Source: Ciborinia camelliae (Eukaryota > Ascomycota > Leotiomycetes > Helotiales > Sclerotiniaceae). From it: DNA of 64,000 nt. The translations under genes and the position numbers were made by a program. The stretch spans positions 40,040 to 104,039 of the forward strand of contig JANPYM010000017.1 of NCBI GenBank assembly GCA_025890175.1, given 5' to 3'. The notes beneath the pieces were generated by a model. That model was not told the origin of the DNA. It ran no database searches and worked only from the letters and a program-made list of their open reading frames with translations. Positions 22,667-32,371 of this stretch are shown one piece after another (position 1 is the first letter of the stretch; every line of letters begins with the position of its first letter).

Positions 22667-22895
22667 TGCTTACCTAATCTATCTAGCCTATCTAGCTTAC
22701 CTAACCTACCTAGCTTACCTAACCTACCTAGCCTACCTAGCCTACCTAGCCTACCTAGCCTACCTAGCCTACCCTAGCCGTACCTAGCCGAATCTAGCCG
22801 AACCTACGAACCTACGAATCTACGAACCTACGAATCTACGAATCTACGAACCTACGAATCTACGAACCTACGAATCTACGAACCTACGAATCTAT
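22667..22895. repeat. ACCTAGCCT and ACGAACCT/ACGAATCT satellites
   Basis: A nine-base ACCTAGCCT array (22667-22780) grades into an eight-base ACGAACCT/ACGAATCT array (22801-22895). Confidence 0.85.
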
Positions 22896-22962
22896 TTAGT
22901 CTACACATCGAATCTACAAATCGAGCGTAGCGAGAAATGGGGGTTTGGGGGCTTGCCCCTCA

Positions 22963-23334
<372 letters not shown>

Positions 23335-23344
23335 AAATCATTTT

Positions 23345-23512
23345 AATACTAATAATACTAATAATACTAATAATACTAATAATACTAATAATACTAATAA
23401 TACTAATAATACTAATAATACTAATAATACTAATAATACTAATAATACTAATAATACTAATAATACTAATAATACTAATAATACTAATAATACTAATAAT
23501 AATACTAGCTAT
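23345..23512. repeat. AATACTAAT nine-base satellite
   Basis: About 18 tandem copies. The right end is interrupted by the foldback element that follows. Confidence 0.9.
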
Positions 23513-23514
23513 CG

Positions 23515-23637
23515 CGGAAAATAGATTTTCAGATTGTTAATTCGAAAAACCTTTTATAATATAATAATTATATAGAAAAAGAAAATAAAAGGTTCTTCGA
23601 ATACACAGTCTGAAAATCTATTTTCCGCGACGGCTAG
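23515..23637. mobile_element. Foldback MITE of 123 bp, TA duplication
   Basis: CTAGCTATCGCGGAAAATAG at the left end and its near reverse complement at the right end; the arms pair over about 52 bases with few mismatches and only about 18 bases of loop. It is flanked by TA on both sides (23513-23514 and 23638-23639). The whole element is one hairpin and sits next to the AATACTAAT array. Confidence 0.85.
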
Positions 23638-23950
23638 TAAATAATAAATAGAAAAATAAAAAAATAAAACAAATTAAAAGAGAATTGAAAAGATTAAAAA
23701 AAATAAAAAAAAAGAATTAAAAAAATAGCAAAAAAAGAATTAAAAAAATTAAAGAAAATAGATAAATTATATAAATTTTAGAAATAATAATTAATAATTA
23801 ATAAAATTTTAAATATAATAAAATTAAAAATTATATTTTATTTTTTAAAAAATTAATTATTAATAATTATTTTATTAATTATTTTATTAATTATTTTATT
23901 AATTATTTTATTAATTATTTTATTAATTATTTTATTTCAAAAAAAAAGCG
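23638..23950. other. AT-rich tract with ATTATTTTATTA repeats
   Basis: A very AT-rich spacer with a short tandem of a 13-base ATTATTTTATTAA-like unit near 23855-23935. No gene. Confidence 0.6.
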
Positions 23951-23994
23951 AATTTCGCGAATAGCTTCAATATTACCAGATTAGGTATCTGATA

Positions 23995-24099
23995 GCCTCC
24001 GGCAGACGAGCTGCGCTGTAGGTCCTAAGGTGCCCTGAAAAATGATTCGACGAGCGCAGCGAGGCGAATCGTTTTTCCCGGCACCGAGGGGCCGGAGGC
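23995..24099. repeat. GC-rich inverted repeat ending GCCTCCGG/CCGGAGGC
   Basis: The outer arms 23995-24002 and 24092-24099 are exact; inner arms near 24029-24049 and 24065-24085 also pair imperfectly. The centre reads CGAGCGCAGCGAGGCG. This GC-rich island is surrounded by AT-rich DNA, so it is probably a small inserted element. Confidence 0.7.
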
Positions 24100-24557
24100 A
24101 AAGCTCGTATAATATAATATCCTGAGAAATGAAATATATTTTGAATATTGGAAAATACATGAACTTTGTTCTTTGGAAGAACATACTACAGTTCTTATAC
24201 CAACAGAATTGCTTCTCTTCTAGTGACAAACTTTGGTATTTGCTATTCTATTCTGGTCCTGACCATATGTATAATGATGTTGCTGGACTTGGAAATATTT
24301 TTCTGATGGTTGTGATGTTGTATGATTGGTTAGCTGGAAATCGTTTGTTCTGGCAATGATATGATCTCGGAAGAAGGTTTCGAGCGTTATACCTATGCAT
24401 TCTGTTCGCGAGGGTGTTCCCTGATGCTGGAATCTGAAGCTCATCATCATGACGATCAATCCCAAACCATGGACGTTCATCCCTTTCGATCTATCCCCAA
24501 CAAATATCAATCCATTCCCTCCAGCCATCCTTTCCCTCCTCTCCTACTTCCCCTCAA

Positions 24558-24836
24558 CTATCCCACTCTCTCGTTCCCATTCATCAAATTTTCCTGTACC
24601 CTACCCATAGATATCCTCAATGCTCCCACATGAGCCACCAATAATTCGACCGAGTTTTTGATAACGTCGACCTCGGATATAAATTGGATTCTCCTAGCAC
24701 CATCTCGTATCTTCCCAACTTCGGTCGTCAATCCCTTGGCATTTTCTAGTAATGTTTCGATTGTTTGCATCGTCTCGATGACCTTATTTGCTACGAGATG
24801 CATCTCTTGAAGTCCGATTAGATTTTCGGGCGTCAT
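24558..24836 (-). CDS. Small helical hypothetical protein (92 aa)
   Basis: An ATG at 24836 opens a 92-residue frame without introns. The composition is that of a soluble helical protein: ENLIGLQEMHLVANKVIETM followed by heptad-like Leu/Ile/Val spacing to the end. There is no signal peptide or membrane segment. I do not recognise it. It is the last of five small minus-strand genes spread over 24.5-29.3 kb. It lacks the Trp of its neighbours, so its membership in their family is uncertain. Confidence 0.55.
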   Translation of the reverse strand: MTPENLIGLQEMHLVANKVIETMQTIETLLENAKGLTTEVGKIRDGARRIQFISEVDVIKNSVELLVAHVGALRISMGRVQENLMNGNERVG

Positions 24837-25833
24837 GGTTTGGCTCGATGTTGATATCGATGTTGGGAATTTGGTTGGGAGTTGATAGTGTCAGGTGGGA
24901 ATGTGAAGAGGATATATAAAAGGTAGATATTTAATCTTGTTTCTATGTATGTAATAATCGTTAATTTGTATAAAACTTATCGGTATAAACTGCCTGATTC
25001 CTTGAAAAAAAGCGCCGATTCACTAGCGCATCGCTAGCTTTGTAGTTCGTACGGCTCCTTATTCAAGTTCACGTGGTTATACTGGTAGTGTGTATTTATT
25101 GATATGAAATGGTTGCCTAAAGCTGTGGTTTGTGTTTTCAAGTCATTGATGCAATGTTTTGCATAGAATGTATGTCGTCAAGTTTCTTCTTCTGCAAGCA
25201 ATCTTAGCTAAGGAACTGGAAACTTTATATTATATTATGATTTAGTCAAAGCTAGCGATGATTACCGGGGTCGAAATCGGCTCGCCACGGATACTATCCG
25301 TTATTTTGATAATATTCCCGGAACTTTCGTAACTGGTTATTCTGGAATCTCATAGGGTTATAATCTAGGGCTCATACGAGCAGATCATCGAGAACATTAT
25401 GCACACTTAATACATTGTATAAGCACTCACATTTTCTGTGTCATGATGTTATCGCCATTTCACTGAATTGGAAGCAAATAACTCAGCAATGTATAGCAGC
25501 GTCAAATCACGGACTGGGTTATTATATGAGTTTCGAAATAGTATAAACTCCAGATGCTTGGAATCTAATCGCAACGCCTTGATCTAGGGACATCTCGATT
25601 ATTTGGGCTTTGAATCAACCTTGAATGAATAGTTGGATACAAGGTAATCTGGATGAGGACCCGATGTTCAGATAATAAAAGGGATATTAGTGGGAAGTTT
25701 AACAACGCTCCATTCTCGGCACTCAAATCATCGAACTCTACGTAGTTCCCCGCATTTTACTCCTTTTTCTTTCTTTCTTGCTGCGCCACCAATTATCCAT
25801 TTTCCGTCCCTCGCTTCTCACTGCCCTTCTTTT
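24837..25833. other. Spacer upstream of the 92-aa gene
   Basis: About 1 kb of ordinary-composition DNA. A TATA-like run on the minus strand near 24970 could serve the downstream small gene. No gene seen. Confidence 0.4.
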
Positions 25834-26130
25834 TCAGTTCGCCAATGATTCCTTCGAAATCCCTATGAGACCATACATCTCTTTCAATGCCTTTCGTATC
25901 TCTTTCAAGTCAGCCCTCCATCTACTGACTTTCTCATCTATGTTCATGACCGACGGTACGTCCGAAAAGGAATATCGATCAACCTGCACAACGATCATGA
26001 TGATGTCATCCCGAATTTGGTCAAGGTCTTCTATGGTTGGTGTTATTTGAGTCAAATTGCGAGTCGAATCTTCTAAATCGGTCCTTTTGAGAAGCTCAAA
26101 ATGGTCGTAGGTGAAATATTGATTTGCCAT
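25834..26130 (-). CDS. Small W-motif helical protein (98 aa)
   Basis: ATG at 26130, 98 residues (upstream codons lack an ATG). It has MANQYFTYDHFELLKR at the start, then an IRDDIIMIVVQVDRY helix, a short linker, and DEKVSRWRADLKEI followed by a Leu-rich end. The pattern of a long helix with a terminal Tyr, a linker of about 15-20, then acidic pairs before a Trp and a second helix is shared with the genes at 28287, 28955 and 48577. There is no known domain and no secretion signal. It probably forms a helical hairpin; the function is unknown. Confidence 0.6.
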   Translation of the reverse strand: MANQYFTYDHFELLKRTDLEDSTRNLTQITPTIEDLDQIRDDIIMIVVQVDRYSFSDVPSVMNIDEKVSRWRADLKEIRKALKEMYGLIGISKESLAN

Positions 26131-26728
26131 ATTTGCATTTATTCGGACTAGACTTGGGGTATAGATCTGTAACCGGAATATCAATCTAAACTAAAAGTTG
26201 AAAAATGGCTTGGCTAAATAGCCAATCACCTCAAAGAAAAGGAGCTAGAAACATAAGAACTGCCTAGAATCTACCAATCAAAAGAAAGTATGTCCTAGAA
26301 AGACCTACAAGAAGGCTCCGAGTCTTTGAGTTGCTATGAAATTTCTGTAGTCATTGGAGAACGTACATAATTCTATGTGTGGTTAAGATGAGCTCTTTAT
26401 AGTTAATTTATACTGCCCCAGTAGTAGCATCTTCATCTTGTGTCACGCACCGATGTCATGAACTGATTTCACAAGAAAATATTGCTAAAGTTCTACAATT
26501 AGTTGCCGGGGTAGAGCTTTTTGAGTCCAGATTTCGTCTAATTATATCAGAGACGGCAAATTATTTTGAAAGATTTTCGTTTCTCGAAACTTCGTCTAAT
26601 TCTTCATATTGGACCGTTTTATAAACGTTGATTAGTCGCTTTGTGATGATCGCTATGGATTTTGAGGGTTTATGATAAGATACTTAAAAGGATTGACATT
26701 GAAAACACTTTTGCTTAAGGAAGTGGGG
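26131..26728. other. Spacer between small minus-strand genes
   Basis: No gene. Minus-strand TATA-like words near 26385-26415 lie about 270 bases upstream of the 98-aa ORF. Confidence 0.35.
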
Positions 26729-27304
26729 TTATGAATTCATGCGCAGTCCAGACCAACTCATTATACTTGAACGTCTTTGTGCCATAATCTGACCGTTCAT
26801 GAGTGCCGAGAAACTCAAGCTTTCGTCTAACTCCCCCAGTTCCTTCTTCCAAGCCATAATTTTCTCGCCTGCCTCTATCTGTTCCACTAACACATCTTGA
26901 GCGCGTCTTGATGAATCTTCCTCCATTTCTCTGTCCTCCTTTGCTTGCCGAATTGTCGCCTTCTCCGTGACATATCTAAAGATGTCTTCTGAATAACTGC
27001 CCGCTGTTTCCTCGTAATGCGGCCCGGTAGGCAAGTTATCCATCTCGGTATAACGCTCGGTTTTATCCTGGTCTGAGGCATCAGAGATGGAAATCCTCTG
27101 ACTAGGCTCATTCTCTACTGGGGATGATTTGTGGCGCGTGAAGAGCTTTGGGGGACCGGCTTTGACGATCGCTTCTGCAGAGTCTACAAACTCCAAATCT
27201 TTATATATGGTTTTAAAAATCTCCGTTTCAAGGTCCACGAGATCTTGATTCGTAACATATTGTTGATATAAAGTAGTTCTACATACACTAGCTCGATACA
27301 TCAT
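26729..27304 (-). CDS. Hypothetical charged protein (191 aa)
   Basis: ATG at 27304 (a second in-frame ATG at 27301), 191 residues and no intron needed. The N-terminal third is mixed, the middle is rich in Ser, Asp and Glu (low complexity, likely disordered), and the C-terminal third (RQAKEDREMEEDSS to AWKKELGELDESL) is strongly helical and charged. A single AWKKEL segment recalls the Trp helix of the neighbouring small genes. No family recognised. It lies in the same orientation as its neighbours, with about 600 bases to the next ORF. Confidence 0.5.
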   Translation of the reverse strand: MMYRASVCRTTLYQQYVTNQDLVDLETEIFKTIYKDLEFVDSAEAIVKAGPPKLFTRHKSSPVENEPSQRISISDASDQDKTERYTEMDNLPTGPHYEETAGSYSEDIFRYVTEKATIRQAKEDREMEEDSSRRAQDVLVEQIEAGEKIMAWKKELGELDESLSFSALMNGQIMAQRRSSIMSWSGLRMNS

Positions 27305-28286
27305 AATAATATCAACAATACATATTTAAATATGGGGGGATATCGTGCTATGTTAGACATTTTGAAATGATGAGGTTGAAGTCTGAGACCTTGACTTGAA
27401 AACAGAGTATTATAATGCTCGATCAGATATCAAGGGAAGTTATTAGTCTTGGGGAATTGGGAAAATCCGGAGATATTTATATGGAAGTAGGATGCCAAAG
27501 TTCATCTTTCTTCAGTTTATACTGATTATACTGATTAAACTGCCACCTGATCTAGGGATCGTTTCTGCTAGTCACGTCTTCTGGAAGTTTGTAACAAAGA
27601 GGCATCGATTCGCATAATTTTGCGATTGAATTGACAAGTATGAGGTCTTCTGTTTACAGTATGATCAGTGAGAATAATCTCTTGGCCAGAACTGCCGCTG
27701 GGGATTGAATTGCTATGGATGAAGGAGAAACTTGAAGTCATCAGCCAAAACTAACGAATACCCTTAATCTAAAAGGCGAGTCTATCAATTTTGTGGCTTA
27801 AGAGTCTACTCGAGAAGCTCAAGATATTGAAGACGACTATGGTTCTTACACCTTTTGAATTTTTGAAATCCGAAGATTTCGGGTTCTGGTCACACATTTT
27901 AGGTTTTACCATTTCATATTTTCACTCTATCACAGTCCCAAACTTTAGTATCAGCGATTTGCTACCATTTACCTCACTATTATGCTCATGAAGACCCTCA
28001 TGGAGAGGTGCCTGCGAATGTTACACTTTTTTGTTTGTCAGTAAATCAACCGTTGCATGCTCCTGTTGTTATGATCACATCATATGTCCTATTTGAAGTC
28101 ACGAATGTGACTTTTATGAAACAGTTTATTCGGTCCTCAAATGGAAGTGGAAGTGTTACTCGATTGATGATCTTCCTGTTCCAATTATCTCCAGACTGGA
28201 CTACCAAGAACCGCTGGTACTGTCCAAGTTGACTCCCTCTTCAAGCTCCATTCACCTCCGTTGCATTCCTAGGTTCCCAATCCAAT
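27305..28286. other. Spacer, nothing recognised
   Basis: About 1 kb. Plus-strand ORFs of 60-75 codons at 27791 and 28008 have no supporting features and are not annotated. Confidence 0.4.
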
Positions 28287-28586
28287 TTAATCACTACGCC
28301 AGCCATCCCTTTCAAATCTTCTCCTCGTTGTAATCAATGCTTGAACTTTCTTCAGGCATTCGTGCAGCTCATTAGTCCATCCATTTAATTGGCGTAACCA
28401 TTCCTCTATACAATCTTGCATCGACTTGCTGAACTTTGAGCTTTTCAGGGCTCCTTGATCCTTGATTTTCTGAGCATTCTCGACGTATTTGTCGATTTCC
28501 TTTATCTTCCTAAGAATTTTCTGTTCATCGTCAAGGAGTTCAGGTTCGGTGGGCAGAAGTCTGAGAACTCTTTCGAGTTGGGACAT
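28287..28586 (-). CDS. Small W-motif helical protein (99 aa)
   Basis: ATG at 28586, 99 residues, single exon. Layout: MSQLERVLRLLPTEPELLDD, a helix ILRKIKEIDKYVENAQKIKD, then CIEEWLRQLNGWTNELHECL and a basic tail. The EEWL...GW..EL block closely mirrors EEFLGWRNTL in the gene at 48577, with the Tyr-ended first helix in the same relative place. A TATAAAA word sits about 110 bases upstream on the minus strand (28696-28705). Function unknown. Confidence 0.65.
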   Translation of the reverse strand: MSQLERVLRLLPTEPELLDDEQKILRKIKEIDKYVENAQKIKDQGALKSSKFSKSMQDCIEEWLRQLNGWTNELHECLKKVQALITTRRRFERDGWRSD

Positions 28587-28954
28587 TTTAGGATATCAGA
28601 AATTCTATGATGCCTGTTTGGCGCAATTTTTAAATGCCCTGGGACTGGCCGGTAGAAGTTCAGGACCTGAGATGAGATACTGAAGAGAGTTTCCGCCTTT
28701 TATATGTTGAATCACAGCATTCATTTCTTCTATAAGGTCATTTGACTTGGATCCTTGATGATCATCAACGAGCACAATCACATTCTTCCTGGCATAAATT
28801 GGCAAACTAATTGCTATAGATTGATGGCCTCGATACCAGCTAGCCAATTCATCTCAAACTACTAATCATAACCCCACCCAAAATATTGATTGTCACGCAC
28901 AACCCTTCATATTCCACATCCTTCCCAAAGCCATTTCTCCAATACTTGTCTCTT
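28587..28954. promoter_or_regulatory. Promoter region of the 99-aa gene
   Basis: Between two small minus-strand genes. It carries a minus-strand TATATAAAAGG-like word near 28696-28706. An 80-codon open frame here lacks an ATG and is not annotated. Confidence 0.35.
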
Positions 28955-29248
28955 CTAAGAATCCACTGTTTTGCTCTCACAACGTTCTAAGGAAGCTCTG
29001 ACAGAAAGAATACTCTCGAGGAGAACTATCGCACTTATCGTCCACATCTCAACCTTTGATACCCATTCCGAAAAGAAATCTGGTGCAGCATTGTTCCTGC
29101 AGAATTCCGCATTGGACCTCCGATAGCCCTCAATAGCCGTGAGCTGGTTCCTGATTTCTTCTTGAAATTTGTCCAGTTCATCACTCGTGGGGTGGTGAAA
29201 TGGCAAATTCGACAAACGTCTTGATTGATCGTGTTGATTAGCTGACAT
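28955..29248 (-). CDS. Small W-motif helical protein (97 aa)
   Basis: ATG at 29248, 97 residues, single exon. A polar N-terminus (SANQHDQSRRLSNLPFHHP) is followed by DELDKFQEEIRNQLTAIEGY, a linker, then DFFSEWVSKVEMWTISAIVL and LLESILSV. Two Trp residues seven positions apart (SEW...MW) and the preceding Tyr-ended helix match the pattern of the neighbouring 99-aa and 98-aa proteins. The second helix is hydrophobic but short of a convincing membrane segment. Function unknown. Confidence 0.6.
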   Translation of the reverse strand: MSANQHDQSRRLSNLPFHHPTSDELDKFQEEIRNQLTAIEGYRRSNAEFCRNNAAPDFFSEWVSKVEMWTISAIVLLESILSVRASLERCESKTVDS

Positions 29249-30355
29249 TTTGAGATATTAACAATTTGAGAATGAGGGAACTTGAAGTTTTAGTTGGTGA
29301 AGTTTGGAGATCCTGTGATGCTCTCTGGTAAGATTGGTCATCTAAAAACCAATATTGAAGAATATTCGTACCTCTTATACTCAAGTTAGCATTAATATAC
29401 TGTTTCCATTAACTGCCATGTGGCCATTCTAAAGCAGCCTCAAGCTTCATAGTACATGATTAGGAGCAAATGAATATAGATCAACATATCAGTAAAATGT
29501 ATATTAGCAAACAATCGCCATCTTTATTCAACTTTCAAGCTCCAACCGAGCATCTGACCCTAAATACCATTATCAAACTCTCATCATCTGCCCCTTCACC
29601 AAACAGGCTTCACGGGGACTATTGCAAGCATCTGGCTTAGGTCACAAACCTTACAACCATCTTATATCAATTTTGATAGATAAGTCCGAGATCCTTTGAT
29701 ATGAACATACAGATCATTGTTAGCAGCTCTGTTCCTCCTGACAAAACTTCTCATGGCAAATTTAAGGAAAAGTTCAAGAAACCTTAGATTTTCACAAAAT
29801 CTCACCAAGTAATTCACGGGTGGTGGCTGTGGGAATGACAGGCGAGAAAATCGTCCAGGCTGCTATGGTCAGTATAATCACCATGATGTGACTACATCAA
29901 GGAAACATCAGGTTATAAGCTTTGAGATTACTATATACCATCCAAGATTCTTCCAACGCAAACCTTACTACAAAGTTTGATAGTAGCAATAGTTTCACCA
30001 ACTTTCTCAGTGTGAGATGCATTCATCCACGCCGCGCTTTGAGAAGGTGCCGAATTAAGTTGGTCTATTAATGATCATCAGTAACTCTATCTAGATATAT
30101 TTTGATAGGTAGGGAAGAAGTTCGCTAACGAATATAGTAAGATAGATAATAATGAGTAGTTTATTCGGGAGGAGATGAGATTTTTTAGGAACCGGGGAGA
30201 AAGATGATAGTTTTTGATGTTAGGTATAATTTATAAGGCGAGGAAAAAAGTGTGGTACGTTGAATGATTGAGGTGTGGTGTGGTTGGGTTCCTTTTTCTC
30301 TTTTTATTCTGGGGTGGGGAGGATTAGGTTAGAGTCGGATCGGATATGTACGGAT
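29249..30355. other. Spacer between divergent small genes
   Basis: No credible ORF. It should contain the promoter of the 97-aa minus gene (TATA-like near 29370) and of the plus-strand ORF at 30356. Confidence 0.4.
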
Positions 30356-30709
30356 ATGTCGAGGTATTTCGGGTATGAAAATGGCTTTCCGACTTTCCGG
30401 CTTTCCGATTTGCCGGATAACATTGATTACCCGAATTTGATTCATCGGTATTTCAATCACGGTCACAAAGCACCTGAGGTTCCTTTAGCAACTCTTCATC
30501 TTATAAATATGGAGTTCGATGTCGTCTCGAGATGGTTACATCATATTTATTTTTTTGTGGCTACTCGAATTCTTCTACAATATCAACCTAGTGTTTCCAA
30601 ACCAACTTTTGACATGTTTGATAATATGGGCCCATTCAACCAAGACTACATCCAAGACTACGTAATCGACCAACCTCAACCTCAATCCCTTCAAAATCTC
30701 CACGAATAA
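30356..30709 (+). CDS. Hypothetical protein (117 aa)
   Basis: The first ATG of a longer open frame is at 30356 and gives 117 residues. It has MSRYFGYENGFPTFRLSDLP, then a mixed aromatic-rich middle with one moderately hydrophobic helix (HHIYFFVATRILLQY), and a Gln/Pro tail. No family recognised. It precedes the transporter by about 390 bases on the same strand and could instead be a fragment of a longer gene. Confidence 0.4.
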   Translation: MSRYFGYENGFPTFRLSDLPDNIDYPNLIHRYFNHGHKAPEVPLATLHLINMEFDVVSRWLHHIYFFVATRILLQYQPSVSKPTFDMFDNMGPFNQDYIQDYVIDQPQPQSLQNLHE

Positions 30710-31099
30710 AAATATATCCAGCAATTCCAACCATTCAGAAACCTGATATCAGTGTCGTATTTGACTTACTCAGCGACAATGCATGTTTGCTGTCTTTTCA
30801 TACGTCAAGCATTCGGTCGGTTGGTATGATTTTATAAGTTAGTATCGGAAATCTTCTTGGTTGGGTTTGGATGGCTGTGAAGTAAATGAATATTCATTTA
30901 TACCTGGGTACCTACTGTATGCAAATAAAGTACATAAAGATGACGACAAGTTGTTGATGTCTCTTTTGGATCTTCTATTTGGACTGAGACTATCGCTACC
31001 TACTTATATTTTCAGCGACATCCAGTGTTGGTGCTTTGGTTTCCCTATCATATCCACAGCAAATTGGCACACGCTGCCTACATACAATAAACCGGCAAT
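30710..31099. promoter_or_regulatory. Upstream region of the anion transporter
   Basis: About 390 bases between the small ORF and the transporter ATG. A 121-codon ORF at 30861 overlaps the transporter start in another frame and is rejected. No clear TATA box. Confidence 0.3.
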
Positions 31100-32371
31100 A
31101 TGTCAACTCAACGCCCTCATCGACTCAATGATACCACACGAAAATATTCCACAAATGACCTCGAAGGACAAACCGACCACGGCCACACTTTCAAAAACAC
31201 ACCTCATTCCCGAAATGAGAAATTGACTGTCGCCAATAATGGAAAAATCACCCTTCGAATGAGAATTCACCATTTCACATGGGCATGGTTTACACTCACC
31301 ATGAGTACAGGAGGAATTGCTCTCTTACTCGCCAATACACCACATAAATTCAAAGGATTGACTATTCTAGGGGACATCGTTTTCCTCTTCGATATTTGTC
31401 TCTTCATACTCCTCTGTACCGGGATTTCCGCGCGGTTCATCCTATACCCCAAAGCATTTGGGGCATCACTCCAAGATAGTACGGAATCATTATTCTTCCC
31501 AACATTCTGGATCTCACTCCTGAGTATCTTTGCCAACATGCAAGAATACGGAGTGCCACACTGCGGACCATGGCTCATCAGCACGCTCCGCGTTCTCTTC
31601 TGGATCTACACCGCGCTCACCTTTGTCGGCGCCGTGGGTCAATACTGTTACCTCTTCTCCGCCAAACAACAAACCCTGCAATCCATGACGCCCGCCTGGA
31701 TCCTCCCCATCTTCCCCGTCATGTTATGCGGAACCTTCGCCTCGGTCATCAGCGGATCGCAGTCCCCAGCGCATGCGCTCCCAATCCTCATGGCCGGAAT
31801 CACCTTTCAGGGCTTGGGAATGCTGGTTGCCGTCTTCATGTATGGTCCGTATCTGGGGAGATTAATGACCAATGGATTGCCCGAGCCAAATACGAGACCG
31901 GGCATGTTTATCGCGGTTGGCCCGCCGAGTTTTACGGGTCTGGCGCTCTTGGGTATGAGTGAGAGTTTCGCCAACATTTACCCGTCCTACACAACCATCT
32001 CGTCGATTTCTCATCCCGATATCATCGCGGATATCTTCCGCATTATTGCAGTTTCCGCCGCGATATTTCTATGGGCGACGGCATTTTGGTTTTTTTGCAT
32101 TTCCCTCGTCTCGGTTTTGGCAGGCGTTAAGGAGATGAGCTTTCATCTCGTTTGGTACGCGTTTGTTTTTCCGAATGTCGGGTTTGCGATTGTGGTTATT
32201 GATTTGGGGAAGGCGTTGGAATGTCAGGGGGTGCTTTGGGTGGGGAGTGCGTTGACGGTTGGGCTGGTGGCGGTTTGGGGGACGGTGCTGGCGTGTCATG
32301 TTAGGGCGGTGCTTTTGAAGGAGGTTTTGTGGCCGGGGATGGATGAGGATAGGGGGGAGAGGGATGAGTAG
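31100..32371 (+). CDS. C4-dicarboxylate/malate or sulfite exporter, TDT (Mae1/SLAC1) family
   Basis: 423 residues, single exon, ATG at 31100. A polar N-terminal stretch of about 50 residues is followed by ten hydrophobic segments spread evenly to residue about 405, as in yeast Mae1 and plant SLAC1 anion channels. Family signatures include FTWAWFTLTMSTGGIALL at the first helix, CGPWLI in the middle and GPPSFTGLALLGM in the second half. Such proteins move malate, related dicarboxylates or sulfite across the plasma membrane; the sequence alone does not say which. GC content rises in the 3' third. Neighbours suggest no pathway link. Confidence 0.85.
   Translation: MSTQRPHRLNDTTRKYSTNDLEGQTDHGHTFKNTPHSRNEKLTVANNGKITLRMRIHHFTWAWFTLTMSTGGIALLLANTPHKFKGLTILGDIVFLFDICLFILLCTGISARFILYPKAFGASLQDSTESLFFPTFWISLLSIFANMQEYGVPHCGPWLISTLRVLFWIYTALTFVGAVGQYCYLFSAKQQTLQSMTPAWILPIFPVMLCGTFASVISGSQSPAHALPILMAGITFQGLGMLVAVFMYGPYLGRLMTNGLPEPNTRPGMFIAVGPPSFTGLALLGMSESFANIYPSYTTISSISHPDIIADIFRIIAVSAAIFLWATAFWFFCISLVSVLAGVKEMSFHLVWYAFVFPNVGFAIVVIDLGKALECQGVLWVGSALTVGLVAVWGTVLACHVRAVLLKEVLWPGMDEDRGERDE

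Noticed and set aside
30861..31226. 121-codon plus ORF before the anion transporter
   Set aside because: Overlaps the transporter start in another frame; its tail is only the out-of-frame reading of the transporter N-terminus.
31570..31962. 130-codon alternative frame inside the transporter
   Set aside because: Shadow frame of a strongly supported membrane protein.
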